Both the position numbers and the translations under genes were made by a program. DNA of 64,000 bases, taken from NCBI GenBank assembly GCA_029204225.1, contig CM055100.1:30721649-30785648 (forward strand), given 5' to 3'. The notes under the pieces were generated by a model, which searched no databases, was not told the DNA's origin, and saw only the letters and a list, made by a program, of their open reading frames with translations. How positions within the stretch are numbered: the stretch's first letter is position 1; every line of letters starts with the position of its first letter. The stretch comes from Diphasiastrum complanatum. Its lineage: Eukaryota > Streptophyta > Lycopodiopsida > Lycopodiales > Lycopodiaceae. This document shows positions 10,482 through 22,400 of this stretch, one piece after another.

Positions 10482-13400
10482 GCATGTAGAATGTGATAAT
10501 TACCATACTAAAGTAAACCATGCTGAAAAAAACCATATCGAAACACAAATCGACAAGACAATATAAAAACGTGAATATATATAATGTCGGGCTCAAGGTC
10601 GTAAGAATGTCCAGTGATGTTTTATAACAATGTCTCATAAACACTGACAACTGACACTCGTCCTCTAACTCAAAGTCCGAGTCATCGGAGTCTGTGGAAC
10701 TGCCAAATAAGGAGTCTGTAGATGATGTTGAGGGTGTCATGCGTCGTGGTGAGCCTCTGCCTCCTCCTTGTCCCCTACCTCTCCCTCTCCCTCTCTCTCT
10801 CTCTCTCCCATGCCTGCCCCCTCCTGGCTGGCTCCAACTGCTCCTCCTTTGCTGCTCCCTCTAGGTCACGGCTCGCCCTCTCAACTGTGATCTCGTACCC
10901 TGGGAAGGCCCTATAAACTCAGGGTCGACCTGGCCCTCAATTGCCTGTGATACTCCAGTCCTCTCTACAAACAATGAAAAACATAAAATAAAAAAAAAGC
11001 CCCCAACCCACTCCCCCCTGGTAACGTCTAGGTCGCCCTCTACGTCTAGGTGCAAGAATGGATGGCTCCTCCTGTGTCTCAGCATCGGGGTCCATATGTT
11101 CCCCCCCCCCACCACAATGCAGGCATCTCCATCTACGGGCACCAGATGCTTGGTGCGTAGCCACATCCCCCTCTGTCAACTCAACCTCTAACCAAATGCC
11201 TCTACCAAGGACCGGCATCTCCATCTACGGGCACCAGATGCCTGGTGCGTAGCCACATCCCCCTCTGTCAACTCAACCTCTGACCAAATGCCTCTACCAA
11301 GGACCGGCATCATGTGAAACTGTCAATGTATCAGACCTGCAAAAGAGGAAGCAAACAATCACATGTCAATACATTTCGTTGGTAGCAACAACATTCGGAT
11401 CCCCCATATGCATTCACAACATTCAATTGCTTACAACAACCCTAAACCCAACATCGAAAAAAGATTGCCATTTTGTTGCATCAACAACAGGTTCAAGCTG
11501 CAAAACGTGTTCTGAACCTTGAACTCATCAAAACAAGCATCCTAGGCATTCCTATGGGAATGAAGAAACACAATGCAGCTTCAGACTACAACTCAATCGC
11601 ATGCCTACAAGACCCCTAAACCCTAAACCCTAAAAAACACGTGATTTGGGCATGACATTGAAAACTTTCTCTACAAGCGATAATAGCCAAACTAATAGCA
11701 CAAGTATGTTTGTGGTGAAGAAACACAGTTTAAACTCAATCTGCACCTCAATCGGATGACTACATCACAATTTACAAAAAGACATGGAAAAGGGGCATGA
11801 GATTCACATTATTTACTACAAGCAATGGTGGATGTTGTGCAAATTTTGACTTATTTTTCGGACTCTAGTAGATTCATATGGCAAGTTCTTCACAACTAAA
11901 TCCCCTTTCGTTATGAGCGAACCATCCATAAGAACATTGAATAGCTAAAGGAAAATGGCTCTATGCTGATCAAATGAATGGAGAACAATGGCATACTAAT
12001 GGAAAATCAAGAACACTGATGCAATCAAACAAAAATGTGCTAAAAGTTGATGCAAGATAACTAATATCACGATTTACATTGATCTATGCCAAGTAATCAA
12101 AGTCTTTAAACAATCCACCAAGCTAAAATGAGGCCATATTACCTATTTATATTGTTTAAGGTCTTATGGCTTGTGAGTTAGGGTTGGAAGTCCAATTATA
12201 ACCACATTACAAATAAATGAATAATGCAAATAATTGATTATTTAATTAATAAATAGAGGGGACCCAAACCATATGGTCTATAGTTTTGGTAATGGCAAAT
12301 AACAATCCCTAAGGAGGTGATAGTTATAAACTTGTAATTTGTCCTTAGAAAGACATCGTTCTTGGTGTTATTGCAAACCCTAAAGAGGAAAGAAGAGCAA
12401 TATAATGCAATTACAATAAAATGACTAATGCTTCTTGGTTTCCAAGGGGAGGCTTGAACCTGGGACCAAAGAAACTTTGGATGCCAAGCTAACCAACTGA
12501 GCCAACCTCGTTGAGTAAAATGACTAATGACGGTATTGGTGCAATAGTGGAGTTGTAATCACAGATATAGAAAGAAACCTCAACACAAGTTCTACACCAT
12601 AGATTGCAATGCTGATGGTTGTGGACCACATTTCTTAAGAATAGATAGTTTTCTAGTTAGGTTTTGAGGAACCTAAAGTGATAATAGGTAAGGTTCTTGT
12701 ATGTCGTGGTTTAGTCAAATATGCTCTTGCAACCAAGCTTCCAAACAAATGTAGACATTAGAAGTAACAATGAAGGTTTTTAGGACATTATGCAACTCGA
12801 GTTGCTACCACACTAGAAGATGACGTGATGCAAGAAAACCACAATGTCTAAGGGTGCTAGATGATATCCATAGAACCAACGGTTCTTGCAACCGTGGGTC
12901 CCAAGAACCGTTGGGTGAATTGTACCACGGTTCATGAACCGTGGTACGTTTTTTGTAATTAATTAATTAAATTTTTTTTGGACCCTTTCCCCCCCAAAAC
13001 CAATCTCACTGGTTTTCTCATTTCACTGTTTTTGGCCCTCATTTCACTGTTTCTGGCCCCCCATTTCACTGTTTTTGGCCCTCATTTCACTGTTGTTTTG
13101 GCTCTCATTCTGGTTTTTTTGGCATTTTTTGGCATTTTTTTGGGCTGCTTTTGGGGGTAGAAACTAAACAAAAAATTAATAAATAATTAATTAATCAATT
13201 AGTACGGTTCACCATTAAAAAAAAATCTGTGTACACCGTACGGTTTTGAGAACCGTGGTGAACTGTTCACGGTTCTCAGATTCTATGATGATATCTACCA
13301 TATGCTTGCTCGAGCTAGATGATGCAGCTGTTGAAATCTTTGTTCAACTTTTAGACAAGGACATTTGAACTTTTCGAAAAAAGATCACCATCACAAAGGT

Positions 13401-16400
13401 GAACAAGCATCTCAAGTCTAAACCAATATTCTTTGTAAGTTTAGTTTGTTCCTGATGACTTTTTATGATTACTTCTGAAATACTAATCCTCGTTCGTGAT
13501 GGTTCCAAGATAGGAACCACCTACCTAATCTTATATAAAAGTTTTGGATAGGAATCCCAAGATTTTTAGACTAGAATCTTGGGATTATTCGTATGGGTTG
13601 ACATTTTACAATGTTGGTAGACCATCACTCCCTTAAGCTATTTTGGGATTCTACACAGTTGAGAGTATGCAAAGCAAATGGTTCATTGTGTTGCAAGTAT
13701 TTATTTTGAAATAACGTATTGAAAGAATATTTGAGTATGACAAACAAGGTTAGTGATGCACCCGATGATTCATCCAACAGGTCCAATTGATCTCTAGATC
13801 CAAGATGCTCTCCTTCACGTAGACTCTTCTTGAGTCGGCTTACGTGAAATACCGGATGCACTTGAGATTCTTCCGGGAGTTCCAATTGGTAAGCTAAGGG
13901 GCCGATCTTTTTCAAGGTCTAATACGGTCCTCTATATCTAGGGGACAATTTATAATGCTTGCCGGTACACAGCATTACACTCGAATCCTTCGGGATTCTC
14001 AAATATACCCAATACCCCTCTTGGAAGTCTCTCGGTGATCTTTTCAGATTTGCATAATGCCGGTCCCTATCCTGGGCACACTGGACATTTTCTCGTGCAA
14101 TCCGTAGCATTTCCTGCATATCATGTAGGAAATCTGCTACCTTTTCAAACTTGATCGTCCGAGTCTCTACCGCAATGGGTGACCTAGGCTGAAATCCGTA
14201 CATAAGCATAAACGGGCTATAACCGGTAGCTGAATGCTCAGTACTGTTATAGGCAAACTCGATCAACGGAAGATACTTCACCCAATCAGATTGCCGGCGG
14301 GAAACATATGCCCGAAGCATTTGTTCCATCGTCTGATTTGTTCTTTCCGTCTGTCCATCCGTCTCAAGATGATCAGAAGAACCCAAGCTTAGAGTTGTCT
14401 TTAGTTTAGCAAACACGGCCGACCAGAAGTGACTGGTGAACTTCGGATCGCGATCACTCACAATATCACTTGGTAATCCGTAAAGTCTAAACAGACGCTC
14501 TACAAATGTCAGAGCTAAATCAGAAGCCTTTGCGGTGGTCTTTACTGGAATAAACGTAGCCAATTTGGTAAGACGGTCGACCACAACCCAAATTACATCA
14601 TGCTGTTTATTTGTCCGCGGTAACCCAACCACGAAATCCATGGAAATACTATCCCATCTCTTATCCGGGATATCCAATGGATGCAATAATCCACCAGCCT
14701 TATGGCGTTCAGCTTTATTCAACTGGCATTGGTCACACTTGACCACGTAAGATTCTACAAAGGGCTTGAGTTTTGGCCAATAGAAGTCCCTTCGTACCAA
14801 ATTCAATGTACGATGTATGCCGGGATGTCCTGCGCATGGTGAGTCATGACATTCAAGAATTTTATTTTTAATAACATCCACATCAGGCACACAAACCTTC
14901 CCTTTCCTGAACAAAAGTCCATTACGGATAGAGAAGTCATTAGAACCCTGTTTATCCTTTCCCCCTGACTGATCACCATGAACATCAGTCTCGCTTGATG
15001 TAACTAGATTGGTCCAAAATGTGGGTCTTTCTCATAAAGACCTCTCAGTCAGAGATAAAAGTCTGTACTGATCTCAGTGAAGGAAAGTTCGTTCACTTCA
15101 CCAATTCGACTAAGTGCATCAACCACTTGATTAGAGGTGCCCTTGATATACCGCACTTCAAAGTCAAATTCTTGCATGCGTTCTGCCCATCTGGCCTTAC
15201 GACCTCTCAAATCATTCTGATTACAGAAATACTTTAAAGGTTGGTGATCTGTGTAACCACAAACTTATTACCATACAGTTAATGTCTCCATGATTTCAAA
15301 GCACGGATCACCGTAAAAAGCTCTTTTTCTTGCGTGGGATACCTGACCTGTGCATTGGTTAGTTTCTTACTTTGAAAGGCAACGGGCTGGCCCTCCCGTA
15401 AGAGAACAGCTCCAATAGCCGTATCACTCGCGTCAGTGTTAACGACAAACGACAAATCTGGATCCGCTATCCTTAAGACTGGAGCTGAGGCAATTAGAAG
15501 CTTGAGTTTCCGAAAACTCTCATCTAACTTCTCATTCCATCTTATCCTCTGCAAATCTACCGAAAAACACAGTGAAACCTAAGAATGACTTAAGTTCACG
15601 AACCGTTTGAGGGACTGGCCATTCCACTACCGTCTTCACCTTTTCCTTGTCAATCTTGATCCCAAAAGGGTTGATCCTATGACCAAGGTCCTTTTTAAAG
15701 AATTCACACTTTGATTCTTTTGCATAAAGCTTCTCTTGTCTTAAGACACGTAAGACAGTTCGGAGATGCTTAGCATGCTCTTTGAGTGTTCTACTGTAGA
15801 TCCAAAAACACTACTACAAACTTCCCCAAATATGGACAAAATAAATCGTTCATCATTTGCTGGAAAGTTGCCGGAGCATTGGTTAAACCAAAGGGTAAAA
15901 CAAGAAACTCGTAGTGGCCAAACCTGGTCCTAAAACCGGTTTTAGATACATCTTCTGGATGTATCCTGATCTGATGGTATCTCGTACGTAGATCAATTTT
16001 CGTGAAGTATTTAGCTCCATTCAACTGATCTATGAGATCATCCATCCTGGGCAACGAGTATTTATTTTTTACCGTAAGTTTGTTCAGACCCTTGTAATCT
16101 ACACATAACCGGAAACCCCCATCTTTCTTACTCTTAAGAAGGACAGGTGCTCCCCATGGAGACTTACTTGGTCTGATGTGCCCCATTCTGAGATATTCCT
16201 CGATTTGCCTAGCCACTTCCTCCTCTTCCTTTTGACTAAACCTATACGGTTGTTTGAAGATAGGACGGCTGTCGGGCAAAAGATCTATCGTATGGTCCAC
16301 CGACCGAGCGGGTGGTAGTCGTCGTTTCGGAAAAACTTCACTAAATTCTTGTTTCAAATCTTGCAGTAGTTGTTGTTCCTGATGCGAATTTTTGGTGTTA

Positions 16401-19400
16401 AAACATGAAAACACATTCACATCACCAACATCACAATGCATATGAGATTTTAAAACCAAATGAAAGAGTTCATGCTCAAAATCATGAAGTTTCTCTATTA
16501 GTTCTGATACCAATATAAAGTCCTATACACAGGATACTATCCTAAGCATGCCAAAGAAAGCAATAACAAAGGGAACATGTGGTGGATAAACCAGGCCAAC
16601 CAAACCTAGATCGTACGGATCTAGCCCCTAAGCTATGGATCAATCACAGTCATGGAAAGAGGAATCACACTAGCAACATGTAGCTACCAATCACAGAATC
16701 AAGCATACACTAGTGAGAGCCCAATAGGTATACTTATACCCTCCAAGGCCCATGCACCGCTAGTAGTGCACTGTGACACCTCATTGGACACCTCTGCAGC
16801 CTATCTGGGCCACGTCATCCAGTTCCCTAATGACTCACTGATAGACCCATACCAACTCCACACCATGTGTTTAGGCCTACAACCATTAATTATGACCATG
16901 TACACATAAGGGCCCCAATTCCCTTATAGTCACAATTAACTTACGGGTTGTTGGTCTACCAATCTCTAGCGTGGACACGCTAGCTGAGACTAGTCATGGG
17001 CATGACAGTACCACTAACTCTCTCGAGAGCACTAGCCCCTTTACCTTTGAGTTGCTCTAAAATCAGGCTTTGATAGCATCCACCTTGGAACATATTGCAT
17101 TGAATCTCTGTGAATCCTGAGTGGTGTAGCTTGCGGATGCCATAGTAGAAGAATAGGTAACGGAAACAAAGCAATGTACCAAAAGCTATAAAAAATCCGA
17201 CAACTAAAGTTCTTGGATCAAAGCAAGAACAAGCTCTCAGCACCTCAAATCACTATACAGATAGATTACCCTGAATTCCTAGAAGAAGTGGATAGAATAG
17301 ACGTCCTATAGCCAAGTTCTAACTACTCACATACTCTTCTTTTGTAGACGTTTGTTGATTAATTACGAATTTTTTTTTGTTATTTTTTTGGCTACGTTCC
17401 GGAACGCGTTCCATTATGTGCTCCGTTCTGGAACGGGCAACTATGGTACTTATGTAGTGCAAATAGGTACTCTTGTGAATTGTTACATGCTTATACTCCG
17501 TATAAGCTTCAGATAAGTCCTGCACTGTTGATTTTTTTACGATCTTTTTGGATGAGCAACAGCAAATGAAGAAGACAATTGCATGTCTTTAAAAGATTCA
17601 GCTCGAAAGCAGGGAAGACGTACATATTGTTAACTTCAATTGACTATCTTGCTAGATCCCATGTGTTCGAGTACTGTCTTATTAGTGAAAAAAAATGAAG
17701 AGCTGTGTTTGTTTAAACCTTCAATAAAACTGTGATTGTTCTCTCCTTGAAAAGTTTTTTAACAGCTTAAGCTTGTAATGGAGGAAATTTGTTAAGGTTT
17801 TAGATTCTGTACAACTGCTGTGCTTTGTAAATACAACCAATTCTCTTAGTCTTGTACTTACTCTTTCTTGGATCATTTATCTAAACTTGTGGCCTCTTTT
17901 TCAGACACAGTACCTATTATTGCTCCGGTCATTCAAGGAAAGGCTACAACATCATGTGTGTGTGCATGCAAAAGAAGCTGTCATTGCTTGTCGGGAGCTA
18001 GAATATTCACTTCTAAGTTTGACTGGTGAGCCTACTACATTGAAGTGTTTATTTGGAAGCCTAAGTTGGTACTTGACTGGGGTGTTTATGTCCTTTGTTA
18101 TCACTATCCAATTAAGTAGACTTTGGAGCTGCCTTTGATTTTTTGATTTTTAATACATGTTATTGTTGAAGAATCCAATAAGTTATTATCTGGTGTCCAT
18201 ATCATAGTGCGTATAAGATGCTTACAGACAAGTGCTAGGAAATCAATGAATTATTGTTATATTTACAGGTGCATCCCCAGGAGAAGGGAGTGGTGAAGGA
18301 ATGTCTGATGAAGAAGAAGAGCAATCAGAGTGTGAGTTCTGGCAGGATGATTTAGGTTTTGGGCCTCTCATACCTTCTGAAACTGAGAGGACTCTTATGG
18401 AGCGTGTCCGACAAGAACTTAAGCATGAACTTAAACAGGTAGTTTTCTTTCTTATGCGTGCCACACATTGGAGATTTTGACTTTGACTTTTAGAACATGG
18501 AGTAGCTTGGAAAAGTAGGATCTAACAACAAACAAATTTTGGTTTATTAGGCTTCAATCATTTTGTGTCCCCCAAATTTGTGTTATGCTGTTCCGATTGT
18601 TGTGTTCTGAGCATTTTCCATCTACTATATAAGGGATATAGAGCTAGAATAGCGGATGTAAGAGAGGAGATACTTCGAAAGCGTCGTGCTGGCAAATTAC
18701 CTGGGGATACAACATCTGTCCTAAAAGCCTGGTGGCATGCTCATTCAAAATGGCCTTATCCCACGGTAATTCTTTGGAAACTGCATACAGTACTTTTTTG
18801 GCAGCCTTGCATGTGAAGTATACATTATCTTGTGCGGGGTTGTTTCAAATGGAATTTTCAGTTTAGCTTGCTCCAAAGAATCTAAGAATCCAACTAATGT
18901 AATGAATGAAGATCAGTTTCCGTGTTTCGTGCTGCATATACCATAACCACTTTTGTTTGGCAAGTACTAGTAATATCTGAAAAGCTTACATTAGTGTGGG
19001 GTCGATCAAAGCATTTTCAACAACTTTGAGACCTGTGTAAGTTTTGGAAGCACTTCAAAGAAAAAGAGTAAGCTCAAACTTGACTTGCATTTCCTAAGCG
19101 CTGTCTGGATAAGCGGCCATATGTAGGTCAGCCCCATCAGATTAAATTCCAAACCTACACCTAAGTCTATCACTTAGTCTATTTGACATTCTACAGATTT
19201 CAAGTGATACAAAAGCATTTATGGACTTTTGCATTTTTCAGAATATACCATTCATGTTTGTTCACTCGCATAAGTTCCTGTTCGCAGCTCAAATTGCACA
19301 ATGCACAAACACGTAGACAGATCAATGCATGTGTCATGAACACAATACTTACTAGTAGTAGAATATAGTGTTGTAAGTAGCATTCGAAAACTGTTTTTTA

Positions 19401-22400
19401 TCAGAATAGAGGCTTAAAAACTTAACAAAAACCAAAAAACAGAAAAAAAAATGGTTCGAACCAATTCAAACCGGACGAATCGGCCTGATTTAAATCAGCT
19501 GGAAACACTAGTGAGGGTTTATTTTCTCATTTGAATGGGATACTCTAAGGAGATTTAATTCATTGTTGGAAGAAAGTTTATTATAACTTAGGGAAGAACC
19601 GACAAAGGAAGCATTTTTTTGTTGTGTGACCATTTTTGTGTGGATTGGAACTAGGACATTATATAGAAATCTATGTGCTATTTAAAAATGTCCTTATTGA
19701 GCTGGAATAATTCACATTGTTAAGTTAGCTTCCTGCAATCTATAACATCACATTATTATCAAGCTTTGTCATACTTGTTGATGTAGTTCAAGAGGAAAGC
19801 ATTATGTAAGAATATAATGAAAGCTAAGGGAAGTTAGACATGGAGGAGGGAAAAAGTAAACTTTTTGTTTGCCATTGCCATGTGAGTAGAGTATCACTTC
19901 TTTAGTTTCAACCATAGTATGACATTTTAAACTCTCCATGTTTTGTTTAGAACGTTTGACATGTAAATAGTAATATAAAATTTCTTTTTTGAATTTTGGT
20001 AACTAATGTATAATCTTCAAACTTTGCATTATGTGTAACACACACACACACACACACGTGTCATGCTTTTGCTTTTGATAGTTCTAAACACTTTTATACT
20101 TCCACTTTCAAGCTTTAACAATATGAAGGCTAATATTATGGTGTCTCCACTTTGATTATGGAACTATGGGCCTCATTCGAGAACTAAATGCTCCAAATCA
20201 TTATACTTGTCTGCGGTCTGTTTCTTGTTTGCCTTTGGTGGCTGATTGTTGGAGTACTTACCGTTGGCCTTTGTGTGTTTTGGACATCAACAAACTAATT
20301 TTCAATGGTTGGCTAATGCCCTTGGCAACATATTTTACTGGCCTTAGCACTCACTACATTTTTTAAATTCAAGTCTTAGTACGACATATACATGAGTGTA
20401 AATAGTTTATATTCTTCTACGTCACCATGAAGAAAGTAGAAATTGTGCTCTTTATCCAACATCCTGGTACAAATTTTTTAATTTTTTCATTAGTAAGGTG
20501 TTGAAGCCATTTGGAGTCCTAGACCAAAGACAATTGTGGTTGTGTGTCGTAGTTTCCATGAACTGCAGTTCGAACCTCGGATCGTGGTTCAAATCGTTCG
20601 GAGCCGATCTGAACTGAAATTCAGTTTGAACCGAAAAAAAGAAAAAAAGCCCGATTCTTGTTGATAACTAGTTTTAATAGTTAATAGGAATATGAATTTT
20701 GAGTATTCTGATTTGTATTTGAACTTTTATCACTTTTGGCACAGCTCAAATTGCTCAATGCACAACCATGTAGACAAATCAATGCATGTGTCACAATCAC
20801 ATTAGTTACTAGTAGTAGTATATAGAGCGTTGTAAATAGCATCTAAAAACTCTTTTTATAAGAATAGAAAGCTTAGGAACTAAGAAAAACCCAAAAACAT
20901 TTTTAAAAAAAATTGTTTTTTTTTTGGTTCAAACCATAGTTGCACAGAATTGCGTTTCTGGGAGGAGACGTTTCGGAAACCGCGTTTCTCCTTCCAGAAT
21001 CGCAAAAAAAAAAAAAAAAAAAAATTATTTTTGGAAAAATAGCTTATGGCTGAAATTTTTTAGGGGATCAATGGTCAAACGAGCGTTTTGCCTCTCAAAA
21101 GTGCAGTAGATGGGGCACAAACAGATTTTATTTTCAATAGCTATCTGGTTGTTATTTGCTCTGGTTTTCAATAAATGCTTAGGGGGTTTGGGGGGCAACG
21201 CCCCCCAACGGTAGGGTCCAGGGGCTGCCGGTAGACCCCGGCCCCGACGGTAAGGCCTCATTATGACTTGGCCTTCCACTCCCTGAGCGAAAACACACTT
21301 ACTGGGACCAACTGTGATCGTAACAGACATGCTAGAGGTTAGTTTTGAATTTTTATCCTTCACAGAACCCAACATGGATTAATGCACCTGAACTGGACCA
21401 TCCTGCACCCGAAACAGTCGGCAAATTACACAGTAATTATGCTCTTAATTAGAGCTTTCATCTGATACCCATATTGCCAAAAAAAAAACCCAAAAAAAAA
21501 ATTAAAAAAAAACGTTTCTGGAGGCATTAGCATATTTTGAAGGCTACACCACAAATTGGTACCGGGTGGCAGGGATGCAGTTCCGGACATGGGGCGCATT
21601 CAAAAATGCGTTACGAGAGGAGTTCACACCTAAGGATTCACACATGAGATTGAGGGCAGAATTATCAGGACTCAAGCCGAAAGGTTCATTGTGAGAGTAC
21701 CTAAATAAATTCAGACAGAGTGTATGGGTTATTGAAGATATGTCTGAGGCTGACAAGACCCACTATCTCTTGTCTGGAATGTAGTCTTGGACCCGGCGAG
21801 CAATAGACAGCTACATGCCCAATGACTTCAACTCAACTGTTTGGGTGGCTGAAATGGTTTGCGATTATGAGACCGCATTGGCGCCAACTGCTCGACCTCA
21901 ACAAGAGTATTTAATGGATCCAGACTGAGTCCGAGCTTCTTTCCAAGAGGGGACTCAGTAAAAACAGGGTTGGCCAACCAAGGCAGCGGTGGAGGGAACA
22001 CATTTAAGAGAAGGAACAACTTTGGACCTTCATCTAGTCACAACAACAGCTCACCATTTGTTAGGGACCCAACTCCCTTGGGTTCCAACCCTAAACTTGA
22101 GACTGGACGATGACAAGGCCTGTAGACTTGATCGATGACTCGTGAGCCACATGTCATGATCTAGGTGTCCACATGGCTTGGAATCTCTCTCCTTGGAGGA
22201 CTCATTCACCATACATTCTATCTACCTAGGAGGAGGTGGGTTTAGAGCGTGTGCACGGCCAGGATGTATGCTAGCTTGGGGCAGGAGATGGCTGAGAGCC
22301 TAGGCGGTGGTATGGGACGCAGTCTAGGATGGAAGTCGGATTCCGCTTGATACGGTCACAAGCCATGGCACGGAGGGTGGACCCGGATTAGGTCCTACGG

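Larger units (their letters stand above)
13560..16512 (-). mobile_element. Truncated Ty3/gypsy element (minus strand) in KNOX intron 1
   Basis: On the minus strand the order is PBS-like TGGTATCAGAAC (about 16501-16512), RT, RNase H, integrase and an integrase C-terminal [13 protein letters not shown] motif. This pol order defines gypsy. The HPVFHVS motif is typical of chromovirus-like elements. Gag and protease are missing between the PBS-like site and RT. A stem CCCAAGAT/ATCTTGGG and TATATAAG near 13530-13590 may belong to the 3' LTR. No paired LTR was identified. Confidence 0.9.
9430..17904 (+). other. KNOX2 intron 1 (8,475 bp), transposon-filled
   Basis: The donor is at 9430 and the acceptor (tttttcag) ends at 17904. 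It carries a partial MITE, a CT microsatellite, a 92-bp duplication, telomere-type repeats, a SINE, a 419-bp hAT MITE and a broken gypsy element (listed separately). The position of the intron between the KNOX1 and KNOX2 domains matches the family's gene structure. Confidence 0.88.

Noticed and set aside
10105-17445. A single 7.3-kb hAT element running from the AGTTGCAGGCACGTTCC end to the GGAACGGGCAACTATG end
   Set aside because: The termini look alike, but the 8 bp outside each end (GTCAACAC-like versus GTACTTAT) do not match, so these are treated as two separate partial ends.
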